NCBI GenBank assembly: GCA_041648175.1
Contig: JBAZPO010000010.1
Coordinates: forward strand, 5,001 to 69,000
Direction: 5' to 3'
DNA length: 64,000 bases
Source: Desulfobaccales bacterium
GTDB lineage: Bacteria; Desulfobacterota; Desulfobaccia; Desulfobaccales; 0-14-0-80-60-11
The notes below the pieces were generated by a model. The model searched no databases, was not told where the DNA came from, and saw only the letters and a program-made list of their open reading frames with translations. The first letter of the stretch is position 1. Each line of letters starts with the position of its first letter. The position numbers were made by a program, and so were the translations under genes. Below, one piece after another: positions 53,181 through 61,741 of this stretch.

Positions 53181-54554
53181 ATGGCCATTAGAGATGATGT
53201 GCTCAAGGAAGCGGAGCGGATGCGGCCCCTGTTTGAGTGGGCCGGGAACGAGTGGGGTTTTGCGCCAGCCTTGCTGGCCGCGCTAGCCGTACGAGAGTCT
53301 GCCTGCGGCCTGGCCCTGGACGCTGATGGGCTGGGCGACAACGGCCACGGCCACGGCATCATGCAGGTGGATGATCGTTCCTTCGGCGGGCTCTTCGATA
53401 GCCGCTACCCGCGCTTTTGGACCGACCCGATGTGGAGCATTGCTACCGGTGCGGCCATCCTGGACGCTAAATGGCGGTACCTCCAGAAGCATACCTCGCT
53501 GACTGACCGGGAGTTGACCTGGGCCGCAGTGGCTGCCTACAACTGTGGGGAGGGAAACGTCAGTAAGGTCGCGGCGCAGTTGGCCCAGCATCATGTCGAG
53601 GACGATGAGTTCTGGCAGATTGCGGATACCTATACGGCTAACCACGACTACGCCCGGCAGGTATGGCGGGATACCCACGAGTTTGTTAAGCAAGGTTGGA
53701 GTGAGGGCGCTGCCGAACCGGCGGCTGCAACCCCAGGGCAGCCTGCGCAGCCGAGCGCCCCTCCACAACCGGCGGTACAGCCTCCCCCAGCTCCGCAACC
53801 CTCAGTGCAGCCGGTTGAGGCTCAACCGCAGACCTATGCCGTCCAACCGGGCGATAGCTTGTCCCTGATCAGCAAAAAATTTTACGGTGACCCTGACCTC
53901 TACCAGAAGTTGGCTTATTACAACGGCATTTGCGATCCCGATGTCATCCAGGTAGGTCAGCTCCTGGAAATCCCTTCTAAAAGCGAACTCTTGGGCGAAA
54001 GCGTGGCAGCCCCACCCGCTGAAGTGACTCCTTCCGGCCCCGGGGTTGAAATAATCACGCCAGTAGGATTAACCCCGCCAAACGGCCTGAATGAGATTTT
54101 TGCCACCTTCGGGGACATACGCCACTATATTAACGGAGATGGCACTCTTAATCCTGCCTGGGAAACCGAAGCTTTAGGGCGGGCCGTACTGCCTTTCGCC
54201 ATCCCCCTCTCCTGGGACCTGGGCACTAAGGTTTCGAGGATTCAGTGCCATAAAAAACTGGTGGATATCTTTCCCGAGGTCTTAGCCGCCATCGAAAAAG
54301 CGGGGTTGAAGAACCGGATCAAAAATTATGGGGGCTGTTATAATTACCGCAGCAAACGGTCGGGCGGCAAACTGTCCACCCACAGCTGGGGTATTGCCAT
54401 CGATCTCAACCCCTTGACCAATCCCATGGGCGTTCCCGGCGATATGAGCCCCGACATTGTGGCCATTTTCCGTAAATTTGGTTTCAAGTGGGGCGGGGAT
54501 TGGCCCGGCAGGAATCAGGACCCCATGCATTTTCAATTCTGCACCGGCTATTAA
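53181..54554 (+). CDS. Peptidoglycan hydrolase: lysozyme-like, LysM and M15 peptidase domains
   Basis: A 457-residue multidomain protein. Residues 1 to about 165 resemble a goose-type lysozyme/lytic transglycosylase (catalytic Glu39 in AVRESACG; GIMQVDDRSFGG; AAVAAYNCGEGNV). A Pro/Gln-rich linker lies at about 180-220. LysM occupies about 222-268 (TYAVQPGDSLSLISKKFYGD). The C-terminal M15 D-Ala-D-Ala peptidase domain has zinc ligands in STHSWGIAIDLNP and DPMHFQF. The ATG at 53181 has AAGGAGGAGAAC upstream. It has no signal peptide, so it resembles a phage endolysin. It separates two paralogous permease genes. Confidence 0.88.
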   Translation: MAIRDDVLKEAERMRPLFEWAGNEWGFAPALLAALAVRESACGLALDADGLGDNGHGHGIMQVDDRSFGGLFDSRYPRFWTDPMWSIATGAAILDAKWRYLQKHTSLTDRELTWAAVAAYNCGEGNVSKVAAQLAQHHVEDDEFWQIADTYTANHDYARQVWRDTHEFVKQGWSEGAAEPAAATPGQPAQPSAPPQPAVQPPPAPQPSVQPVEAQPQTYAVQPGDSLSLISKKFYGDPDLYQKLAYYNGICDPDVIQVGQLLEIPSKSELLGESVAAPPAEVTPSGPGVEIITPVGLTPPNGLNEIFATFGDIRHYINGDGTLNPAWETEALGRAVLPFAIPLSWDLGTKVSRIQCHKKLVDIFPEVLAAIEKAGLKNRIKNYGGCYNYRSKRSGGKLSTHSWGIAIDLNPLTNPMGVPGDMSPDIVAIFRKFGFKWGGDWPGRNQDPMHFQFCTGY

Positions 54555-54659
54555 TGGCGAACGCTGAGGGACTAGTCCCTTGATCTTACCACGGTGAAGA
54601 GAAACTCCGCTTCGGCGGCCTGAAATGACCGGAGCATCGCAACCCGGGAACCGCCCACC

Positions 54660-55811
54660 ATGCTGAAACTCACCTGGCGCAATACCATCCGGCACCCTTT
54701 GCGGGCCGCGCTCACCATCTGCGGCCTGGCCGTGGCGGTGCTGGCTTTTTGTATACTGCGCACCGTGGTGGGCGCCTGGTACGCCGGGGTGGACGCTTCC
54801 TCCCCGGTGCGTTTGGTCACCCGGAACGCCGTATCCCTTATGTTTCCCCTGCCCCTGGCCTATCTCCCCAAGATCCAGGCCGTGCCCGGCATCACCCGGA
54901 TGGCCTATGCCTACTGGTTTGAAGGCATCTATATCGACAAGAAACACTTTTTCCCCCAGTTCGCGGCGTCGCTGCCCGGATACCTGGACGCCTACCCGGA
55001 ATATCTCCTGCCCGAGCACCAGAAACTGGCCTTGGTCCAGGACCGGCGCGGGGCCGTGGCCGGCCGCAAGCTGGCGGCCCGCTTCGGCTGGCGGGTGGGG
55101 GATGCCATCGTCCTGAAGGGCACGTATTTCCCGGGGGAATACCGGCTGGTGCTCCGGGGCATCTATAAGGGGCAATACCCCAACACGGATGAGACCCCGC
55201 TGTTTTTTCACTGGGATTACCTCAATGAAACCTTGAAGAAAATTGCCCCGGATATGGCCGATAAAGTGGGCTGGTATCTGGTCCAGGTGGCCCGCCCGGA
55301 GTTGGCCGTGCCGGTGTCGGTGCAGATCGACGCCGCGTTCAAGAACTCCCTGGCCGAGACCCTGACGGAGACCGAAGCTGCCTTCAATTTAGGCTTTGTG
55401 GAGATGAGCTCTGCCATCCTGGTGGCCATCCAGGTAGTCTCCTGGGTAGTCATTGGGGTGATTTTAGGGGTCCTGGCCAACACCATGGCCATGAACGCCC
55501 GGGAGCGGCTCGGGGAGTACGCCGCGCTGAAGACCATGGGCTTCAAGGCCCACCACCTGGCGGGTCTCATTATGGGGGAATCGCTTATGCTCTCCCTGGT
55601 GGGGGGGCTCCTGGGCCTGGCCTTGAGCTTTCCCGCCACGAGAGCATTTCCGCCGGAGGTGGTCCAGTATTTTCCGGGCCTGGAGGTGAGCCGTATGACC
55701 ATGCTGATCGGGATGGCGGTCGCCCTGGCGGTGGGGGTGCTGGCCGGGATCATCCCGGCCTGGCAAGCCACCCGGGTTAAGATCGCCACGGCGCTGCGCA
55801 AGGTGGGGTGA
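54660..55811 (+). CDS. FtsX/MacB-type ABC permease, copy B
   Basis: A 383-residue permease, paralogue of 51888-53039 from end to end (MLKLTWRNT-RHPLRAALTI shared, as are LKTMGFKA and NTMAMNARER motifs). MacB_PCD periplasmic domain and FtsX core as in copy A. The two arose by duplication; the peptidoglycan hydrolase gene was inserted between them, or was carried along. Confidence 0.92.
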   Translation: MLKLTWRNTIRHPLRAALTICGLAVAVLAFCILRTVVGAWYAGVDASSPVRLVTRNAVSLMFPLPLAYLPKIQAVPGITRMAYAYWFEGIYIDKKHFFPQFAASLPGYLDAYPEYLLPEHQKLALVQDRRGAVAGRKLAARFGWRVGDAIVLKGTYFPGEYRLVLRGIYKGQYPNTDETPLFFHWDYLNETLKKIAPDMADKVGWYLVQVARPELAVPVSVQIDAAFKNSLAETLTETEAAFNLGFVEMSSAILVAIQVVSWVVIGVILGVLANTMAMNARERLGEYAALKTMGFKAHHLAGLIMGESLMLSLVGGLLGLALSFPATRAFPPEVVQYFPGLEVSRMTMLIGMAVALAVGVLAGIIPAWQATRVKIATALRKVG

Positions 55812-56001
55812 GGCTTTCGATTAAATTTTAATTGGAATATGGCAGGTTAACGCCTGGTCGCATATCGAGGGGATGGTCTTGAAGTAGCGCCATAAATATA
55901 TTAATATCTTTACACAAAAGAGGGGGTTTTCTCATATTCTTCTTCTGAGAGAGCAATAAATATTTTATTAACTCACCGTTAATCTGTCATAGTGTTGAGT
56001 T

Positions 56002-56361
56002 ATGGATGGAAAGAAAATTTTGATCGCCGATGATGAAATGTCGGTACGTCTTTTATTCAGTGAGTTGTTAACGGAAGAGGGATATGAAGTATACCTAGCA
56101 GCTAATGGTAGAGAAGCCCTTGAAATCTATACTAAAATAGATATAGACTTAGTTATCCTGGATATAGCGATGCCAGAAATGAATGGGATTGAGGCCTTGC
56201 GCAGAATGGTTGAAATAAATAATGGTATCCCGATTATATTCAATACCGCTTACGAGGAGTATAGACAAAGTTTTGCTACTTGGGGGGCTAGTGATTATTT
56301 AGTAAAAGCATCTGACCTTGGGGAGATTATGGAATGTATAAAGAGGCATTTACGCGAATAG
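56002..56361 (+). CDS. Single-domain response regulator, copy 1
   Basis: A 119-residue stand-alone receiver (CheY-like): Asp10-Asp11, phospho-acceptor Asp54 (LVILDIAMPEMNG), Thr82 and Lys102 (YLVKASD) are all present. There is no output domain. It is AT-rich compared with the flanking permease genes. It is followed by a close paralogue and a CHAT protease gene on the same strand. No histidine kinase is nearby. Confidence 0.93.
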   Translation: MDGKKILIADDEMSVRLLFSELLTEEGYEVYLAANGREALEIYTKIDIDLVILDIAMPEMNGIEALRRMVEINNGIPIIFNTAYEEYRQSFATWGASDYLVKASDLGEIMECIKRHLRE

Positions 56362-56453
56362 TAATAGATGTGGAATTGGGTATTTATACTAAAGTTCAAT
56401 AAGATCATTTGCTCAAGCATCTTACCTAGTATATAAGCTCGCATAAGGCTGTT

Positions 56454-56825
56454 ATGGATAATAAATCTAAGAAAATTCTGGTTGCCGATGATGAAAGTTC
56501 CATGCATCTTTTATTAGGTGAGGAATTAAAAGAACAAGGATATGAAGTATTCTATGCATTCAATGGGAGAGAAGCTATGGGAATTTTCAAAAAGATTTCT
56601 ATCGACTTAGTTATTTTAGACATAAAAATGCCGGAGATGGATGGCCTTGAAGCTCTACGCCAAATGAAAGAATATAAAGAGGATATCCCGGTTATATTTT
56701 TTACCGCTTACGGGGAATATAAATACGATTTTGCTACCTGGGGTGCTGATGAATATCTGGTAAAATCATCTGACCTTGGAGATCTTTTTAAGTGTGTAGA
56801 GTATTATCTGAATGAAGATAAATAA
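56454..56825 (+). CDS. Single-domain response regulator, copy 2
   Basis: A 123-residue receiver, clearly paralogous to copy 1 (shared KKILxADDExS, LGEELKEQGYEV, FATWGAxxYLVKxSDLG). Asp12-Asp13, Asp56, Thr84 and Lys104 are kept. It is 47 bases ahead of the CHAT gene, so the three probably form one operon. The distinctive TWGA-x-x-YLVK-x-SDLG end is shared by both and may define a subfamily. Confidence 0.93.
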   Translation: MDNKSKKILVADDESSMHLLLGEELKEQGYEVFYAFNGREAMGIFKKISIDLVILDIKMPEMDGLEALRQMKEYKEDIPVIFFTAYGEYKYDFATWGADEYLVKSSDLGDLFKCVEYYLNEDK

Positions 56826-56872
56826 ATTATTGCGGTAGAATTATAGACTTTAAATAAGGTGGAACAATCGCA

Positions 56873-58072
56873 ATGGATCGAGTCTTAATCCTCTATAGCA
56901 ATCCTTCAGATACCCAGCGCCTGCGGTTGGATAAAGAGCATCGCACTATCGACCAATTGCTGGAGAAATTGAAACTTCCTGCCGATACGATAGAGAGGAA
57001 ACATGCGGTGACCAGGGAAGATCTCCTGGGAGTTCTCTCGGAAGGAAAGTATGACATAATTCAATTTTCGGGTCATGGCACCGGTGAATGTTTTTCCTTA
57101 GAAAGGGAAAACGGCATATCAAGTGAAAATATTGCTGCCGAGCAAGTGGCGCATCTTTTAATCGAGGCTCAACCCAATCTGAAACTGGCCATATTTATGA
57201 CGTGTTTCTCCGCCGAGGCTTTGCCGATACTCGGCCAAGCTGCGCCGTATATCATCACGGTATTCGGCCCGGCGGATGATGCCAAATGTGTTGAGTTTAC
57301 CCGGATCTTTTATGATAACTATTTTCGCAAGGATTCAATTGAGCGAGCCTATTTTTTTGCCCAAGAATACACCGGCAGTGAGCTTCAAGTCGTGCTGACC
57401 CGGCGGGCGCTGGACCAGAAAGGGGGTAAGGTGCTTTTTCAGGTATTTCCCCGGGGAGATCATTTGGGAGACTCGTTCTTGATTGATCTCGAAGAAGCGA
57501 AGCATGATATCGAGTTGCTGGGCGTTCCCCGGGAAAAATTCCTCAATATATTGACCCGCAAGATTCGCCTGCACAAAAAGATTTTTAATACTCCCCGGGA
57601 GCGGGCTATACTGCCCATCGGCCAATTTTTCGGGATTTTCTCCTGGCAAAACGCACTTGACGTTATCAAGTGCCACCGGATTTTGCGGGTCCGGTCGGAC
57701 GTGGACGATAAGGCCTGCGAAGTATGGGCTAGACTTACGGTTACCTATAATGACAGCGCCGGGGAACGCTATCGCCTGCTGCCTCAGCCTTTTGGGCCAG
57801 GCATTAACAAGATCATTGGCAGGGCCCTGGAGAATTTCCGGTTCGCCTATGAGCTCATTTCCGAAAATACTGAATACCAGGAAGTGTTAAATCGGTATGT
57901 GCCGGAGCAATACCGATTGTCAAAATCAATAATGCTCGCCAATATGGAGATGGCAGATCGCAAGCTTTACCAGGAAGATTTTGGCGAGACCATGGTTTAT
58001 TTGGAAAGCGTTTTGAGTGCCTTGCATGACCTGCTGGATAGGTTGACTGATGAGCTCGCCATGGAAGCTTAG
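56873..58072 (+). CDS. CHAT-family caspase-like protease
   Basis: A 399-residue protein. The N-terminal 190 residues show a CHAT/caspase fold: RVLILYSNPSDTQRLRLDKE, YDIIQFSGHG with catalytic His68, and LAIFMTCFSAEALP with catalytic Cys111, then VFGPADDAKCVEFTRIFYDNYF. The C-terminal 200 residues (about 195-399) are helical with no family I can name and may be a sensor or effector-binding part. CHAT proteases act in bacterial immune and programmed-death systems after activation by partner proteins. AAGGTGG precedes the ATG. Confidence 0.85.
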   Translation: MDRVLILYSNPSDTQRLRLDKEHRTIDQLLEKLKLPADTIERKHAVTREDLLGVLSEGKYDIIQFSGHGTGECFSLERENGISSENIAAEQVAHLLIEAQPNLKLAIFMTCFSAEALPILGQAAPYIITVFGPADDAKCVEFTRIFYDNYFRKDSIERAYFFAQEYTGSELQVVLTRRALDQKGGKVLFQVFPRGDHLGDSFLIDLEEAKHDIELLGVPREKFLNILTRKIRLHKKIFNTPRERAILPIGQFFGIFSWQNALDVIKCHRILRVRSDVDDKACEVWARLTVTYNDSAGERYRLLPQPFGPGINKIIGRALENFRFAYELISENTEYQEVLNRYVPEQYRLSKSIMLANMEMADRKLYQEDFGETMVYLESVLSALHDLLDRLTDELAMEA

Positions 58073-58085
58073 AACCAATGTGACT

Positions 58086-58403
58086 TCACCCTTCCCGCTT
58101 CCAGGTAAGGGCCACCTTCAAATTAGCCTCACCACTTCCAGAGGCGAGGATAGCTCCCGCTTGGGCAGTTAATTTCAACCCGAACTCGACCTGGATTTGA
58201 TCCGGGATTGTAGTAAGATTTTTTAATTTCGCGATAATGGTGTTGGCAATGGGCCGGACGTTCTCCAGAGCGGCTTCAAAGGTTGGCACCGCCGCGGTGA
58301 TGGCCTTTTCCGCAACTCCACGTGAAGGCGCGCCGGGTGCAGTTTCAATCTCCACCCAGATTGAGCCACAGGTCTCCAGCTTGAACTCCACCATTTGCTT
58401 CAT
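58086..58403 (-). CDS. Trypco1 (CU044_2847-family) conflict-associated protein
   Basis: A 105-residue protein matching the Trypco1 family: VEFKLETCGSIWVEIETAPG, a helix with TFEAALENVRPIANTIIAKL, and the end QVEFGLKLTAQAGAILASG followed by GEANLKVALTW. This small domain co-occurs with trypsin-like and CHAT proteases and other effectors in bacterial conflict systems. It is convergent with the CHAT gene (13-base gap) and has its own strong ribosome-binding site (AAAGGAGGTTCAT). Its role is probably recognition or adaptor-like; that is inference. Confidence 0.82.
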   Translation of the reverse strand: MKQMVEFKLETCGSIWVEIETAPGAPSRGVAEKAITAAVPTFEAALENVRPIANTIIAKLKNLTTIPDQIQVEFGLKLTAQAGAILASGSGEANLKVALTWKREG

Positions 58404-58509
58404 ATGAACCTCCTTTCACCTCATTTATGCAAATGTAGCTTTACTTTCCTGGAACTAAAAGTCAAGAATTCTGCAGTCACTCTTTTTATGCGTAGGTTGT
58501 TAATCCCTC

Positions 58510-59676
58510 ATGCCGATTCCCATCTCCTATAGCTATCGCAATCTCCTGGCCCGGCGGCTGACCACGTTTCTCACCGCGGTGGGGATGGCGCTGGTGGTCT
58601 TTGTCTTCGCCGCGGTGCTCATGCTTTCTGAAGGCTTGCGGCGCACCCTGGTGGCCACCGGATCTTATGATAATGTGGTGGTGCTGCGGGCCGGGTCCGA
58701 GTCCGAGGTGCAGAGCGCCGTTGACCGCTCCCAGGCCGGGATCATCGGGGCTCAGCCGGAAGTGGCTCTGGGCAAGGAGGGTAGGCGGCAGGTGGCCGCG
58801 GAGGCCATTGTGCTCATCAACCTGCCCAAGCGGGGCAGCGGCATGCCGGGCAACGTCATCATCCGGGGGGTGCAGCCGGTGTCGCCGGAGTTGCGGCGGG
58901 AAGTGCATCTGGCCGCCGGGCGTTTCTTGAAGCCCGGATCCACCGAGATCGTGGCGGGGGCTGAGATCGCCCGGCGTTTTCAGGGGGCCGGGCTGGGGGA
59001 AACCCTGCGCTTCGCCATGCGGAACTGGCGGGTGGTGGGCGTTCTGGAGGCGGGCAACACGGGCTTCTCCTCTGAGCTGTGGGGGGATGTGGAAACCCTG
59101 CTGGCGGCCTTTCGGCGCACGGGATTTTCATCGGTGATTTTGCGCCTGAGGGACCCCGCGGCCTTTGACGCCCTGAAAGCCCGCCTGGAGAGCGACCCCC
59201 GCCTGCCGGTGCAGGTGCTCCGTGAGGTGCAATTCTACGAAAACCAATCCCGGCGCCTGGCAAACTTTATCCGCGTGTTGGGCCTGGTGCTCACCGGCAT
59301 TTTTGGCCTGGGGGCCATCTTGGGGGCTATGGTCACCATGTACGCCCAGGTGGGGGCCCGGGTCGCGGAGATCGGCACCCTTAGGGCCTTAGGGTTCAAG
59401 CGGCATCATATCCTGGCCGCGTTTCTGCTGGAGTCCATGTTCCTGGGATTCCTGGGCTGGCTTTTGGGCCTGGTGCCCGCGGCGCTGTTGAACTTTTTGA
59501 CGCTGACCACCATCAACTGGTCCAGCTTTGCCGAACTCACCTTCAAGTTCGCCCTGACCCCGGGGATCGTGGTCAAGAGCCTGATTTTCGGCGTGGGCAT
59601 GGGCCTGGTGGGGGGCTTTTTACCGTCGCTGAAGGCGGCCCGCCTGCCGCTCCTGGAGGCTCTGCGGGCGGCGTAA
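58510..59676 (+). CDS. FtsX/MacB-type ABC permease, copy C
   Basis: A 388-residue permease: N-terminal segment (FLTAVGMALVVFVFAAVLML), MacB_PCD periplasmic domain, and FtsX core (GLVLTGIFGLGAILGAMVTMYAQV, AEIGTLRALGFKRHHILAAF, GVGMGLVGGFLPSLKAARLPLLEAL). It is more distant from copies A and B than they are from each other. With the adaptor and ATPase it completes a MacAB/DevBCA-like exporter, though 7.7 kb of DNA separates it from the ATPase. Confidence 0.92.
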   Translation: MPIPISYSYRNLLARRLTTFLTAVGMALVVFVFAAVLMLSEGLRRTLVATGSYDNVVVLRAGSESEVQSAVDRSQAGIIGAQPEVALGKEGRRQVAAEAIVLINLPKRGSGMPGNVIIRGVQPVSPELRREVHLAAGRFLKPGSTEIVAGAEIARRFQGAGLGETLRFAMRNWRVVGVLEAGNTGFSSELWGDVETLLAAFRRTGFSSVILRLRDPAAFDALKARLESDPRLPVQVLREVQFYENQSRRLANFIRVLGLVLTGIFGLGAILGAMVTMYAQVGARVAEIGTLRALGFKRHHILAAFLLESMFLGFLGWLLGLVPAALLNFLTLTTINWSSFAELTFKFALTPGIVVKSLIFGVGMGLVGGFLPSLKAARLPLLEALRAA

Positions 59677-59680
59677 TTTC

Positions 59681-59809
59681 AATGCTGTTCACTTAAGCAT
59701 TGGCGACTTCTGATCGGCTGTAGGGGCGGGGTTTCCCCGCCCAGCCCGGGGCACGTTTAAGCCAGGGCGGGGGAACCCCGCGCACTACAGTACTTAAGTG
59801 AACAGCATT
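59681..59809. mobile_element. MITE-like element with 17-bp terminal inverted repeats
   Basis: AATGCTGTTCACTTAAG at 59681-59697 is exactly inverted at 59793-59809. The 129-base element has no ORF. Its interior is a hairpin-rich GTAGGGGCGGGG...CCCCG segment of the repeat family seen elsewhere. A half copy lies at 34892-34963. It starts five bases after the permease stop codon. Confidence 0.72.
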
Positions 59810-59840
59810 GGGCCTAATCGATCCTTGCAGACTTTCGGGA

Positions 59841-59972
59841 TTAATGGGGAATCAACCCCAAAATGCCGACAATAATTAGATAGATGGCCACAATGTTATT
59901 TAAGAGTCTGGGTTGAATGAGAATTAATATTCCCGCAATAAGGGCGATAATGGGGCCTATATAAGGATGCAT
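59841..59972 (-). CDS. DUF3096 small membrane protein
   Basis: A 43-residue hydrophobic protein (MHPYIGPIIALIAGILILIQ, then RLLNNIVAIYLIIVGILG), the typical length and sequence of DUF3096. It spans the membrane once or twice. The strong ribosome-binding site AAAGGAGGCTGGCA precedes the ATG. The function is unknown. It is easily missed by gene finders because of its size. Confidence 0.88.
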   Translation of the reverse strand: MHPYIGPIIALIAGILILIQPRLLNNIVAIYLIIVGILGLIPH

Positions 59973-60112
59973 TGCCAGCCTCCTTTTCCTTTGAAGTTGA
60001 TAACCGGGAAGTTACCAAAAGGTAAGAACCTGATGCGCGGCTGTCAATTTCAAAAAGGGAATATTCTGTGAACTGATTACAATCGGGGGGAACGGAAGAC
60101 TCTCCCGGTGGC

Positions 60113-60841
60113 TTAACCGTTTTTCGCGGTTTTTTGTCTGGTAGTGCGCACCAGTTCCTCCAGGACCTCCATCTGGATGCGCTGAATTTCCAGGAGGCGG
60201 CGCCACTGGGTGGAGAGGAGCAGGTCCATCTTTTCGTTCAGATGCCGGATTTCGAGCTCGGCCTTGAGGTTGAGCTGGTAGTCGTGCTCGGAACGCAGGC
60301 GGTCCTTGGCGTCCTGGCGGTTCTGGCTCATCATGATGACCGGGGCCTGGAGGGCGGCCAGGCAGGAAAGCACCAGGTTGAGCAGGATGTAGGGGTAGGG
60401 GTCGAAGGGTTGCCGGATGAGGGCGATGGAATTGACCACCACCCAGATGCCGATGACCACGCCGAAGCCCACGATGAAGCGCCAACTGCCGCCGAAGAAC
60501 GCGACTTTGTCGGACATCCGCTCCCAGACCGTCAACTCCTGCTCGAACTCCAGGTTGATGTTTTTGGAGAGGATTTCGTGTTCCTTCAGGCTTTCCAGCA
60601 CTTCCTCGTGGAGGGTGGAAATCTGGCCCATCTCCTCTTCCAGGACGTCTTCGACATATTCGCCCCGGAAGTGGTTCAGGTCCGCCTGGCAGATGTAGCC
60701 CTGGTCGTCCCAATCGGGGTGTTTCTTGCGGATGGTGTCACGAATCCCCTCCCGGATCAGTTCTGCGGGCCAGACCTCGTCCAGATCCTTCATTTGGCGG
60801 CAAATCTGGCAGGACACCTGTTCGGCTGGATCTTCTCCCAT
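60113..60841 (-). CDS. DUF1003 membrane protein
   Basis: A 242-residue protein. An N-terminal Cys motif C-x2-C ... C (VSCQICRQMK, GYICQADLNHFR) may bind metal. A coiled-coil segment precedes the DUF1003 domain with two membrane segments (WRFIVGFGVVIGIWVVVNSI, ILLNLVLSCLAALQAPVIMM) and the MMSQNRQDAKDRLRSEHDY signature. A C-terminal coiled coil follows. The function is unknown. The ATG at 60841 (MGEDPAEQVSC) has GAGG upstream. Confidence 0.9.
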   Translation of the reverse strand: MGEDPAEQVSCQICRQMKDLDEVWPAELIREGIRDTIRKKHPDWDDQGYICQADLNHFRGEYVEDVLEEEMGQISTLHEEVLESLKEHEILSKNINLEFEQELTVWERMSDKVAFFGGSWRFIVGFGVVIGIWVVVNSIALIRQPFDPYPYILLNLVLSCLAALQAPVIMMSQNRQDAKDRLRSEHDYQLNLKAELEIRHLNEKMDLLLSTQWRRLLEIQRIQMEVLEELVRTTRQKTAKNG

Positions 60842-60991
60842 AAGAGCCTCACTGGGGGTGGGCGAGACGGGGAATAACTGCTGCACTGTCCCTCCCCCAC
60901 CCTAATTCTCTCCCCTCAGAGGGGAGAGGGGATAAAAGGAAGAACCTATTGGCAAGCGTTCTATAAGGCCATCCAACCCGCGGTTGGCGGT

Positions 60992-61594
60992 TCACTTCTC
61001 CACGGCGCTGTCAAAGTCCTGAGGGGTGGTGGCTTTGCGATATCCTGGAGGCAGGTCAAACAACCGGTCGGGCACCTTGCCTTCTTTGATAGCCTTATAT
61101 TCCAGGGAAAAGCGGCGTTCCCGGCACTCCATCTTGATGGGCAAGTCCAATTTTTTAGCCACCCAGTAGGTCTGGATTTCGGGGCCCCGGCTGCCTGGAA
61201 CGGAAACCTGGTATTTATCGGTCTCATAGCCCTCGATCAGGTCATGACCTATCAGGTGCCTGTTCACTGCCTGGGGCGGGATCTGGAGGAACTGGCCGGG
61301 CAGTTTTTTCGTCAGGGGCATCTCCAGGAAGGTCCGGCCGGGGGGGATGAGCACCCAGACCACTTTCTTATCCGGGCGCACAATGGTAACGGTCTGCCCC
61401 CGCTCATCGATAAATTCCTGGCGCATCTTGCCATCGCTGACATAGATTTTGCCCGGGAAGAGCTTGGGGCCGTCTTTGACGATCATCTGGGCGGAAAAGT
61501 CCGCCCCCCGGGCCAGTGCCGGGATTATCAGGATCAGCAGGAGGACCCACCAGAAGCGCGGCATTGTGCAGGTAACCTGCTTGATAATGTTCAT
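60992..61594 (-). CDS. Periplasmic protein resembling LolA/DUF4412
   Basis: A 200-residue protein with a signal peptide (VLLLILIIPALARG, cleavage near residue 31). The soluble beta-rich domain (ADFSAQMIVKDGPKLFPGKI, KMRQEFIDERGQTVTIVRPD, KKVVWVLIPPGRTFLEMPL) has the outline of outer-membrane lipoprotein-sorting or DUF4412 proteins. It may handle lipids or lipoproteins. The start is set at ATG 61594 because the longer frame covers a palindromic repeat. GAGGTG lies upstream. Confidence 0.78.
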   Translation of the reverse strand: MNIIKQVTCTMPRFWWVLLLILIIPALARGADFSAQMIVKDGPKLFPGKIYVSDGKMRQEFIDERGQTVTIVRPDKKVVWVLIPPGRTFLEMPLTKKLPGQFLQIPPQAVNRHLIGHDLIEGYETDKYQVSVPGSRGPEIQTYWVAKKLDLPIKMECRERRFSLEYKAIKEGKVPDRLFDLPPGYRKATTPQDFDSAVEK

Positions 61595-61651
61595 AGCTAC
61601 ACCTCTACTGCAAGCCTTTAGGGGCGGACAGGCAAGTTCGCCCCTATGGTG

Positions 61652-61719
61652 GTGCCCAAGCAGAGCTTGGGCGGCAAGTGGCGTTCCCAAGTGCAACTCG
61701 GGAACGAGGGGCTAAAAGG
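61652..61719 (+). repeat. Dispersed repeat, second copy of 9574-9639
   Basis: GTGCCCAAGCAGAGCTTGGG, then GTGGCGTTCCCAAG and CTCGGGAACGAGGG. It is about 80% identical to 9574-9639 and is preceded by a GGGGCGG hairpin at 61619-61646. Confidence 0.72.
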
Positions 61720-61741
61720 AGGGAATCACTTTAAGGCCTCA

